A stretch of 10,724 nucleotides of DNA. It comes from MKRK01 sp001896915 (lineage in GTDB: Bacteria > Bacillota > Clostridia > Oscillospirales > Acutalibacteraceae). Position numbers and translations under genes: made by a program. Each line of letters starts with the position of its first letter. Position 1 is the stretch's first letter. The notes beneath the pieces are model-generated. The model searched no databases, had not been told where the DNA came from, and saw only the letters and a program-made list of their open reading frames with translations. The stretch lies in the NCBI GenBank assembly GCA_937973935.1, contig CALJJF010000246.1, positions 1 to 10,724 of the forward strand. The letters run 5' to 3'. Positions 5,531 through 10,724 of this stretch are shown piece by piece.

Positions 5531-6307
5531 CTATTTTGTGTTGTTCAGAGAGCTTTCCTGTATCAGATCCTTGATCACTTCGCCGGCGATGATGAGACCG
5601 GCCACGGAGGGGACAAAGGAGATGCTGCCGGGGATTTGGCGGCGGATGGTGCATTTCCGCTGGGTGCCTTTGGGGCAGATGCAGTGATTTTTGCAGCTGG
5701 TTTCCTCGTTTTCCTCGCTTTGTACCGGTGATTCCTTGGAATAAACCACCTTTAACGAATCGATCCCCCGTTGCTTCAGCTCTCTCCGCATCACTCTCGC
5801 CAGCGGGCAGACAGAGGTTTTATAGATATCCGTAACCTCAAACCGGGTGGGGTCCAGCTTGTTGCCCGCACCCATACAGCTGATGACGGGTGTCCCCGCT
5901 TTTTTGGACTCTTCAATTAAAATCAGCTTTGCCGTCACGGTATCGATGGCATCCACCACATAATCATAAGCGGAGAAATCGAATTCGTTCACCGTTTCCG
6001 CCGAAAAAAAGCATGGATGCATTTCCACCACGGCGTCCTTGTTGATGTCCAGAATCCGCTGTTTCATGATTTCCACCTTTGGCTTCCCAACCGTGGAACG
6101 GGTGGCGATCAGTTGGCGGTTGAGGTTGGTCAAGCAAATCAGATCGTCATCCACGATGATAAATTTACCGACCCCGCAGCGGGCCAGCCCTTCCACTGTG
6201 TAGGTTCCTACCCCGCCGATGCCGAACACAGCGACGGTGCTGTTTTTCAGCTTTTCTAAAGCCTCTTTCCCAATCAAAAGCTCTGTTCTTGAAAACTCGT
6301 TAAGCAT
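5531..6307 (-). CDS. tcdA: tRNA threonylcarbamoyladenosine dehydratase TcdA
   Basis: A 258-residue ThiF/MoeB/E1-like enzyme that uses ATP to dehydrate t6A37 in tRNA to cyclic t6A. It has the N-terminal FSRTELLIG (5-13), the nucleotide loop VFGIGGVGTYTVEGLARCG (27-45), VDDDLICLTNLNRQL (52-66), YDYVVDAIDTVTAK (114-127) and FVPSVAGLIIAGEVIKDL (231-248), all typical of the CsdL/YgdL/YrvM group. Length is usual. Between about 205 and 219 it has four close cysteines (C205, C209, C211, C219) that E. coli-type proteins lack as far as I recall. ATG 6307 has GGGAG seven bases upstream and overlaps the larE stop by eight bases, so the two are one operon. It acts after the TsaE/TsaB pathway encoded elsewhere in this window. 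Confidence 0.93.
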   Translation of the reverse strand: MLNEFSRTELLIGKEALEKLKNSTVAVFGIGGVGTYTVEGLARCGVGKFIIVDDDLICLTNLNRQLIATRSTVGKPKVEIMKQRILDINKDAVVEMHPCFFSAETVNEFDFSAYDYVVDAIDTVTAKLILIEESKKAGTPVISCMGAGNKLDPTRFEVTDIYKTSVCPLARVMRRELKQRGIDSLKVVYSKESPVQSEENEETSCKNHCICPKGTQRKCTIRRQIPGSISFVPSVAGLIIAGEVIKDLIQESSLNNTK

Positions 6308-7136
6308 TTGCTTCTCCCATCGTTTTTTTATCTAATGTTTCGTTCATACTTCCTGTTCTGTAACCCTTCAAATCCAGAGCGACATACGGAAATCCGATTT
6401 TTTTCAGCTCGCTTGCTATCTTTGATCTGTTATCATAGCTTAAAAACTCATAAAAGCTGTCTTCTCCGATTTCAATGCGGGCAACCTCGCCATGATGGCG
6501 CACCCGAACCTGCCGAAACCCCAGATCCATCAAAAACTGCTCCGCCCTGTCCACCATGCTCAGTTTTTCAGGGGTGATTTTGACCCCGTAAGGAAAGCGG
6601 GAGGACAAACAGGCAAAGGAAGGCTTGTCCCAGGTGGGCAACCCCATTTCCTTGGACAATACCCTGATCTCCGCCTTGGTCAGACCTGCATAACGGAGGG
6701 GACTGACAATGTTCAGCTCTGCCACTGCTTTGTGCCCCGGACGAAAATCACTGTTGTCGTCTATGTTCGAGCCTTCCGCTACATATCCGATCCCGTTCTC
6801 TTTTGCAATCGCAAGAATTTTGGTAAATAATTCTGTTTTGCACAAATAGCAGCGGTTAACCGGGTTATCGGCAAAGCCGTCAATTTCCATTTCTTCGGAT
6901 ACCGTTATGATGTGCCGGATTCCGTTTTCCTTTGCAAATTCCGTGGCTTCCCGAAGCTCCCGTTCCGGGTAAGTCGACGAGCGGGCGGTTACGGCAATCG
7001 CATGGTCGCCCAGTGTATCATGGGCTACTTTTAATAAAAACGTGGAATCCACACCCCCGGAAAAAGCAACTGACACACTTTCCAAAGATGTGAGATAATC
7101 TTTTAGCTTCTGTAGTTTTTCTCTGCTTGTCTGCAT
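6300..7136 (-). CDS. larE: ATP-dependent sacrificial sulfur transferase LarE
   Basis: A 278-residue PP-loop protein. LarE activates pyridinium dicarboxylate by adenylation and transfers sulfur to it for the nickel-pincer cofactor of lactate racemase. Visible are the PP-loop SGGVDST (26-32), TARSSTYPEREL (50-61), NRCYLCK (94-100), EGSNIDD (121-127), SPLRYAGLTKAEIR (145-158) and FACLSSRFPYG (174-184). Cys176 is the position of the sacrificial cysteine of Lactiplantibacillus plantarum LarE; with C96 and C99 it makes the three-cysteine set of the LarE type described as binding a [4Fe-4S] cluster that carries an extra sulfur. ATG 7136 is preceded by GAGGG nine bases upstream. No larA, larB or larC is in the window, so the physiological acceptor is uncertain. 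Confidence 0.9.
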   Translation of the reverse strand: MQTSREKLQKLKDYLTSLESVSVAFSGGVDSTFLLKVAHDTLGDHAIAVTARSSTYPERELREATEFAKENGIRHIITVSEEMEIDGFADNPVNRCYLCKTELFTKILAIAKENGIGYVAEGSNIDDNSDFRPGHKAVAELNIVSPLRYAGLTKAEIRVLSKEMGLPTWDKPSFACLSSRFPYGVKITPEKLSMVDRAEQFLMDLGFRQVRVRHHGEVARIEIGEDSFYEFLSYDNRSKIASELKKIGFPYVALDLKGYRTGSMNETLDKKTMGEANA

Positions 7137-7168
7137 GATGCCAATCCCTCATTATCGTAATTTACTTG

Positions 7169-7197
7169 ATTATATTCGTATCTCACACTTTTGTCAA
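7169..7197 (-). promoter_or_regulatory. Consensus sigma-A promoter of larE-tcdA
   Basis: On the minus strand, a perfect TTGACA (7197-7192), exactly 17 bases and a perfect TATAAT (7174-7169). Transcription would start near 7162, leaving a leader of about 26 bases. No obvious operator overlaps it; the large palindrome at 7220-7251 lies about 23 bases upstream of the -35 box. Confidence 0.9.
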
Positions 7198-7219
7198 CTT
7201 GGTGTGTTTTTACAATCAA

Positions 7220-7251
7220 AAATAAAAACAATATGCCTATTGTTTTTATTT
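7220..7251. promoter_or_regulatory. 14-bp perfect inverted repeat, probable operator before copZ
   Basis: AAATAAAAACAATA (7220-7233) and TATTGTTTTTATTT (7238-7251) are exact complements around TGCC. The right arm covers the best -35 candidate of the copZ promoter. It is not a credible terminator, because no gene is transcribed into it from either side. The core ACAATA/TATTGT does not match the CopY (TACAnnTGTA) or usual CsoR sites, so the ligand is unknown. Confidence 0.65.
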
Positions 7252-7267
7252 CCAAACGTAGTATACT
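7240..7267 (+). promoter_or_regulatory. Probable copZ promoter
   Basis: TATACT (7262-7267) with a weak -35 TTGTTT (7240-7245) 16 bases upstream, inside the right arm of the inverted repeat. The start point would be near 7274, just before the GTGAGGTG ribosome binding site. A poor -35 overlapped by an inverted repeat suggests regulation. Confidence 0.5.
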
Positions 7268-7296
7268 ATTATTATCATAGAAGTGAGGTGTTTTTT

Positions 7297-7509
7297 ATGG
7301 CTTTGGCTTTTATAACATTCCATGTAGAGGGCATGTCATGCAGCCACTGTGAAAACGCAGTGAAAAAGTCTGTCGGTGCTTTGACAGGTGTGAACAGTGT
7401 AACCGTCAGCTTAGAAAACAAAACCGTGTCGGTGGAATATGACCCGGAATTGGTTACCACCAACACCATCAGTGATATGATTGATGATCAGGGTTATGAT
7501 GTGATTTAG
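7297..7509 (+). CDS. copZ: Heavy-metal-associated (HMA) domain protein, CopZ-like chaperone
   Basis: A 70-residue single HMA domain of the ferredoxin-like fold. The metal site GMSCSHC (12-18; Cys15 and Cys18) is the MxCxxC motif that binds Cu(I) or a similar soft metal. The rest matches CopZ/Atx1 chaperones: ENAVKKSVGALTGVNSVTVSLENKTVSVEYDP, then the Tyr of GYDV near the end. ATG 7297 has GTGAGGTG (7283-7290) six bases upstream; longer in-frame readings add an unrelated N-terminus and lack a ribosome binding site. No CopA ATPase or CsoR/CopY regulator is adjacent, so copper specificity is inferred from the family. No terminator follows directly; the first one downstream is at 7654. Confidence 0.88.
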   Translation: MALAFITFHVEGMSCSHCENAVKKSVGALTGVNSVTVSLENKTVSVEYDPELVTTNTISDMIDDQGYDVI

Positions 7510-7513
7510 CCTC

Positions 7514-7542
7514 TTGACAAACGGATTAAAGTTCGTTAAAAT
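7514..7542 (+). promoter_or_regulatory. Sigma-A promoter of the hydrogenase maturation operon leader
   Basis: A perfect TTGACA (7514-7519), exactly 17 bases and TAAAAT (7537-7542), beginning five bases after the copZ stop. The start point would be near 7549, giving a leader of about 150 nt before the first gene. Confidence 0.8.
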
Positions 7543-7620
7543 AATAACAAACCTGACAGAAAAGATCGGTTCTGATTTGGAAGGAAGAATATTCAGTAAT
7601 AAACGGCATTGTTCTATGCC

Positions 7621-7648
7621 TTGACATCACGTATGTCTTTATTATGCT
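7621..7648 (+). promoter_or_regulatory. Possible second, internal promoter in the leader
   Basis: TTGACA (7621-7626), a 16-base spacer and TATGCT (7643-7648). It would start near 7655, at the terminator's 5' arm, and so could bypass attenuation. It overlaps the third hairpin of the proposed RNA fold, and the -10 box is only moderate. Confidence 0.35.
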
Positions 7649-7653
7649 GTTTG

Positions 7654-7683
7654 GCCTTCCTGTAAAGGAAGGCTTTTTATTTT
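7654..7683 (+). terminator. Intrinsic terminator before the hyd operon
   Basis: GCCTTCC (7654-7660), loop TGTAAA and GGAAGGC (7667-7673), followed at once by TTTTTATTTT. Only five bases separate its T tract from the AAAGGAG ribosome binding site of the next gene, so it lies within the 5' leader. It also serves as the only terminator for copZ. Confidence 0.85.
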
Positions 7684-7701
7684 ATCACAAAGGAGAAAAG
7701 C

Positions 7702-7953
7702 ATGAAAAGAGTAGCAATCATCAGTGCAATTTTAGAACAAACCGATGCGTGCCAGCAGAGCTTTAACACTGTTATTTCATCCTTCAAAGGACTTGTGAAG
7801 GGCAGGATGGGAATTCCCTTGCAAGAAGAAGATATGGCGGTAATCTCCATTGTCGTCATCGGCGAGCTGGACGAAATCAACAGCCTCACCGGCAAGCTGG
7901 GCAAAATCCCCCATGTGAATGTGAAAACTTCAATTTCCAAAAAAGAAGTGTAG
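7702..7953 (+). CDS. Iron-only hydrogenase system regulator, TM1266 family
   Basis: An 83-residue protein matching the small TM1266 family found with [FeFe]-hydrogenase maturation genes: MKRVAIISAILEQ, an FNTVISSFKGLVKGRMGIP stretch (22-40), then VISIVVIGELDEINSLTGKLGKIPHVNVKTSISKK. The fold is ACT/ferredoxin-like, as in NikR C-terminal domains. No DNA-binding segment is present, so 'regulator' is a family name and its target is unknown; ligand sensing is plausible. ATG 7702 has a strong AAAGGAG (7689-7695) six bases upstream. It is the first gene of the operon; the stop overlaps the ribosome binding site of the next gene. Confidence 0.88.
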   Translation: MKRVAIISAILEQTDACQQSFNTVISSFKGLVKGRMGIPLQEEDMAVISIVVIGELDEINSLTGKLGKIPHVNVKTSISKKEV

Positions 7954-7961
7954 GTGATTTT

Positions 7962-9359
7962 TTGAGTACACGAACAGAAAAAGACCTGCTTGGTGAGGTT
8001 ACCATAGACGAAACCCGTTATTACGGCATCAACACCGCAAGAGCAGTTGAAAATTTCCGGCTTCCCACCCCTTCGGTGAATTTACAATTGATTCACGAGA
8101 CTGCTCTGATCAAAAAAGCTGCTGCAATGGCGAATCATAAGCTTGGTCTTTTGGAACAGGAAAAGGCGGATGCCATCATCCGGGCATGTGAAGAAGTGAT
8201 GGAGGGCAGACATGAAAGGGAGTTTCCTGTGAACAGCTTGCAGGGAGGCGCAGGAACGTCAACCAACATGAATGTGAATGAGTGCATCGCCAACCGCGCC
8301 ATTGAAATCCTGGGTGGCAGCAAGGGCGACTATTCCATCCTCCATCCCCTGAACCATGTGAACATGTCCCAGTCTACCAATGATGTGAACCCCACCGCTC
8401 TCCGCATCGCCGCCATCCGGCTGATCCGTACCCTTGCCGACAATCTTTCGGACTTACAGGACGAGCTGCAAAAAAAAGAAGATGCATTTGCAGGTGTGTT
8501 AAAGCTTGGACGAACCGAGCTGATGGATGCGCTCCCCATGCGGGGCGGTCAGGGCTTCGGGGCATATGCGCAGGCGATTGCAAGGGACAGGTGGCGGATT
8601 TATAAGTCAGAAGAACGGCTTCGGTATATCAACATCGGCGGAACCGCCATCGGAACAGGGCTGAATGCCTTGCCGAAATACAGCTTTTTGATGACGGATT
8701 ATTTGCAGGAGCTGACGGGGCTCGGGCTTGCCCGCTCGGAATGCCCCATGGACATTACCCAAAACGCAGATGTTTTTGTTGAGGTCAGCGGCTTGTTAAA
8801 AGCCTGTGCCGTGAACCTGATGAAAATCTCCGGTGATTTGCGGCTCTTATCCTCCGGCCCGTTTGGCGGACTGGGCGAGATTCTTCTCCCCGAGGTGCAG
8901 GCAGGATCGACGATTATGCCGGGCAAGGTAAACCCCGTAATTCCCGAAATGATCGGGCAGGTTGCCATCAAGGTCATGGCAAATGATTTTGCCATCACCA
9001 CGGCGGCGGCAGCAGGGCAGCTTGAGCTGAACGCATTTTTGCCACTGATTTCAGAATGTTTGTTAGAATCCCTGGCACTTTTGGCAGACGGTGTGAAGCT
9101 GTTCAACGAGAAATGCATCCAGGGCATTCAAATGGATGAGCAAAAATGCCTTGAGCATCTGCACAGATCCACTGCCTTGGCAGCCGGTCTGATCCACTAC
9201 ATCGGGTATGACAAAGCAGCAGAGCTTTCCAAAAAAGCCGCCAAGGAAGGAATTACCCTTCGGGAAGCGGCACTTGGCGAAAGCATTTTACCCCCGGAAA
9301 CACTGGAACGAATTTTCAGCATTAACGAAATTACAAAGCCGGGTATTCCGGGTCAATAA
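7962..9359 (+). CDS. aspA: Aspartate ammonia-lyase-like enzyme of the hydrogenase maturation operon
   Basis: A 465-residue member of the aspartase/fumarase superfamily; the reference reaction is aspartate to fumarate plus ammonia. It has LLGEVTIDETRYYGINTARAVENF (9-32), GGAGTSTNMN (95-104), MSQSTNDVNPT (135-145), GRTELMDALPM (183-193) and the signature GSTIMPGKVNPVIPE (315-329). Subtracting two from AspB/FumC numbering, Thr99, Ser138-Thr139-Asn140, Thr185, the base Ser316, Lys322 and Asn324 are all kept, but Glu186 replaces His188 (Gln in E. coli AspA). VIPE and GQLELN favour aspartase over fumarase. The TTG start at 7962 has AGGTG five bases upstream, overlapping the previous stop. The true substrate may differ, given Glu186. 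Its role in the operon may be to provide ammonia or balance aspartate/fumarate for H-cluster assembly; that is inference. Confidence 0.85.
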   Translation: MSTRTEKDLLGEVTIDETRYYGINTARAVENFRLPTPSVNLQLIHETALIKKAAAMANHKLGLLEQEKADAIIRACEEVMEGRHEREFPVNSLQGGAGTSTNMNVNECIANRAIEILGGSKGDYSILHPLNHVNMSQSTNDVNPTALRIAAIRLIRTLADNLSDLQDELQKKEDAFAGVLKLGRTELMDALPMRGGQGFGAYAQAIARDRWRIYKSEERLRYINIGGTAIGTGLNALPKYSFLMTDYLQELTGLGLARSECPMDITQNADVFVEVSGLLKACAVNLMKISGDLRLLSSGPFGGLGEILLPEVQAGSTIMPGKVNPVIPEMIGQVAIKVMANDFAITTAAAAGQLELNAFLPLISECLLESLALLADGVKLFNEKCIQGIQMDEQKCLEHLHRSTALAAGLIHYIGYDKAAELSKKAAKEGITLREAALGESILPPETLERIFSINEITKPGIPGQ

Positions 9360-9372
9360 AGAGAGGGCTAGT

Positions 9373-10602
9373 ATGGAAATGAATAAAACACCCCGGTCAG
9401 TCCGGCTGCATATCGCCTTTTTCGGCAAGAGCAATGTGGGCAAATCCAGCCTCATCAATGCGATCACCGGGCAGGATATCGCCATTGTTTCCCCCGTCAA
9501 GGGTACAACCACCGATCCGGTTTATAAATCGATGGAGATACTGCCCATCGGTCCCTGCGAGCTGATCGACACTGCAGGGCTGGACGATATAGGCGCACTG
9601 GGACAATTAAGAGTCCAAAAAACCTTGGAGGTTTTACACAAAACAGATGTGGCTGTTTTCGTAATGGACGCTGCAGTAATGCCCGACGAAAAAGACGAAG
9701 AAATCATCGGTCTCATCAAAAACAAAAAAATACCCCTTATCATTGTGGTGAATAAGTCCGATGTTGCCGTCCCGGACACAAGCGGGCTTTCTGCCAAATA
9801 TGACACCACCGTCCTCCCTGTTTCTGCCGTCACAAAGCGGGGTGTGAAAGAGCTGATCGGCTCCTTGTCGGTTTTGGTTCCAAGCGAAGAAGATAAATTC
9901 AAAATCGTCGGGGATTTGGTGAGTGCCGGTGATGTTGTGGTTCTTGTCACCCCCATCGACAAGGCAGCACCGAAAGGACGGCTCATTCTGCCCCAGCAGC
10001 AAGTGATCCGTGACATTTTAGAAAGTGATGCCGTGGGGTTGATTACCAAAGAACATGAGCTGCGGCACACCTTATCGATGCTGAAAACGAAACCAAAGCT
10101 GGTGATTACCGATTCCCAGGTGTTTTTAAAGGTAGCTGCCGACACGCCGAGAGATGTTATGTTAACCTCCTTCTCCATTCTCTTTGCCCGTTTCAAGGGC
10201 GATTTGAATGAGCTGGTCAGAGGCACGGCCTCCATCAAGCAATTGAAGGACGGCGACAAGGTTTTGGTTGCCGAAGCCTGCACCCATCATCAGCAGTCCG
10301 ACGATATCGGCAGGGTCAAAATCCCCCGTTGGTTACGTCAGTTGACGGGCAAGGAGCTGGCTTTTGAATTTGCTTCGGGCAGCTCCTACGGCGGTGATAT
10401 CACGCAATATTCGCTTATTATTCACTGCGGCGCTTGTATGATCAACAAAAAAGAAATGCAATTCAGAATTGAAACGGCCAAGGAAAAAAACATCCCCATT
10501 GTCAATTACGGTATCTTAATCGCTTATGTACAGGGAATTTTAGACCGGGTACTGGAGCCGTTTCCGCTGGCAAAAATGATATGGGAGGGCGAGAAAGCAT
10601 GA
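9373..10602 (+). CDS. hydF: [FeFe]-hydrogenase maturation GTPase HydF
   Basis: A 409-residue GTPase and scaffold on which the [2Fe] subcluster is assembled before transfer to the hydrogenase HydA. The N-terminal GTPase domain has GKSNVGKS (18-25), the switch Thr region KGTTTDP (43-49), DTAGLDD (66-72) and NKSD (127-130). A middle dimerisation domain follows. The C-terminal cluster domain has CTH (303-305) and HCGAC (351-355), giving C303, C352 and C355, the three cysteines that bind the [4Fe-4S] cluster; 45 residues separate His305 from His351. ATG 9373 has GAGAGGG (9361-9367) five bases upstream; a longer in-frame reading from 9208 lies inside the lyase gene. The stop overlaps the hydE start by four bases. 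Confidence 0.97.
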   Translation: MEMNKTPRSVRLHIAFFGKSNVGKSSLINAITGQDIAIVSPVKGTTTDPVYKSMEILPIGPCELIDTAGLDDIGALGQLRVQKTLEVLHKTDVAVFVMDAAVMPDEKDEEIIGLIKNKKIPLIIVVNKSDVAVPDTSGLSAKYDTTVLPVSAVTKRGVKELIGSLSVLVPSEEDKFKIVGDLVSAGDVVVLVTPIDKAAPKGRLILPQQQVIRDILESDAVGLITKEHELRHTLSMLKTKPKLVITDSQVFLKVAADTPRDVMLTSFSILFARFKGDLNELVRGTASIKQLKDGDKVLVAEACTHHQQSDDIGRVKIPRWLRQLTGKELAFEFASGSSYGGDITQYSLIIHCGACMINKKEMQFRIETAKEKNIPIVNYGILIAYVQGILDRVLEPFPLAKMIWEGEKA

Positions 10603-10724
10603 TTGATTTGAATACCTTGTCAAGAGAGGAGCTTGTCTCCTTTCTTACCAATATGACCGAGGAAACAAGGCAAGCGCTTTATGCAGAAGCCGCAAAGGTG
10701 CGCGATGCCCATTACGGCACCAGT
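10599..10724 (+). CDS. hydE: [FeFe]-hydrogenase maturase HydE, N-terminal fragment (cut by the right edge)
   Basis: Only 42 residues are present: MIDLNTLSREELVSFLTNMTEE and LYAEAAKVRDAHYGTS. The pattern 'LsreEL..lL......e.Ly..A..vR..hyG' is how HydE and its BioB-like radical SAM relatives begin, ahead of the CxxxCxxC cluster motif that would lie just outside the window. Position after hydF in an operon with a TM1266 gene supports HydE over BioB. HydE is the radical SAM enzyme that acts on the iron synthon in [2Fe] subcluster assembly. GGGAGGG (10583-10589) is nine bases before the ATG, which overlaps the hydF stop (ATGA). Confidence 0.8.
   Translation, partial: MIDLNTLSREELVSFLTNMTEETRQALYAEAAKVRDAHYGTS

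Larger units (their letters stand above)
7549..7685 (+). ncRNA. Candidate structured leader RNA (attenuator or riboswitch) of the hyd operon
   Basis: Between the promoter and the first gene the leader can form: a hairpin CAGAA/TTCTG (7557-7561 with 7570-7574); a stem CAGTAATAAA (7594-7603) with TTTATTA and CTG (7638-7644, 7647-7649, two-base bulge); and, enclosed by it, two hairpins GGCAT/ATGCC (7605-7609 with 7616-7620) and GACAT/ATGTC (7623-7627 with 7633-7637), together a three-way junction. Outside, GGAAGG (7579-7584) can pair with CCTTCC (7655-7660), the 5' arm of the terminator, as an antiterminator. I match it to no named riboswitch class. Pairings were found by eye; no energies or alignments were computed. 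Confidence 0.5.

Noticed and set aside
7220..7251. Reading the AT-rich palindrome before copZ as a terminator
   Set aside because: The flanking genes diverge, so no known transcript runs into it.
7135..7296. N-terminal extension of the CopZ-like protein
   Set aside because: It would run through the larE promoter and the inverted repeat and has no ribosome binding site; the HMA domain begins right after ATG 7297.
7578..7623. Possible leader peptide (TTG start, about 15 codons ending TGA) in the hyd leader
   Set aside because: No ribosome binding site and no run of a regulatory amino acid, so a peptide-type attenuator is not supported.
9208..9372. N-terminal extension of HydF
   Set aside because: It overlaps the lyase gene in another frame. 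GAGAGGG before ATG 9373 and the normal HydF start beginning shortly before the P-loop fix the start.
9522..10283. 253-codon open frame on the minus strand opposite hydF
   Set aside because: It lies wholly antisense to hydF, whose motifs are certain. The translation is Ser/Thr-rich shadow sequence with no recognisable domain or ribosome binding site.

Overview
The window looks like chromosomal DNA from a strictly anaerobic, Gram-positive, low-to-mid GC bacterium of class Clostridia. The reasons are an [FeFe]-hydrogenase maturation operon of the clostridial/thermotogal type, purine-rich Shine-Dalgarno sites before nearly every gene, several near-consensus sigma-A promoters with 17-base spacers, TTG starts, small YozG-like HTH regulators and intrinsic terminators with T tracts. 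I cannot name a genus. No tRNA, rRNA, CRISPR array, transposase or integrase is visible.

Left part (1-4370). A SEDS-family gene (rodA-like, cut by the left edge) is read leftward. Diverging from it is a tight four-gene operon, tsaE-tsaB-rpiB-upp, whose genes overlap by 4, 26 and 8 bases. It makes two t6A tRNA-modification proteins, ribose-5-phosphate isomerase B and uracil phosphoribosyltransferase, and ends at a strong terminator. A monocistronic gene for a secreted lipoprotein, probably a beta-propeller, follows and ends at a perfect bidirectional terminator.

Middle part (4371-5530). A small HTH repressor gene and a 92-residue helical protein gene are divergently transcribed. The latter has a consensus promoter with two identical palindromes, CACTATAGTG, one inside the -35/-10 spacer and one over the start point. 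After it comes about 500 bases without a gene, holding a 210-base element with 24-base perfect terminal inverted repeats (a MITE or paired REP-like palindromes) and some small hairpins.

Right part (5531-10724). A leftward operon larE-tcdA (sacrificial sulfur transferase; t6A dehydratase making cyclic t6A) has a fully consensus promoter. Diverging from it is a CopZ-like metallochaperone preceded by a 14-bp perfect inverted repeat. Then comes the hydrogenase maturation operon: a TM1266-type small regulator, an aspartase-like lyase, hydF and the start of hydE. It has its own consensus promoter and a leader of about 150 nt that can fold as a three-way junction and ends in an intrinsic terminator just before the first ribosome binding site. 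A second GGAAGG upstream can compete for the terminator's 5' arm, so this is a candidate attenuator or riboswitch.

The most interesting points are the hyd-operon leader, the Glu at the usual substrate-contacting His/Gln position in the hyd-linked aspartase homologue, the paired operators before the 92-residue protein, and the 24-base inverted-repeat element.
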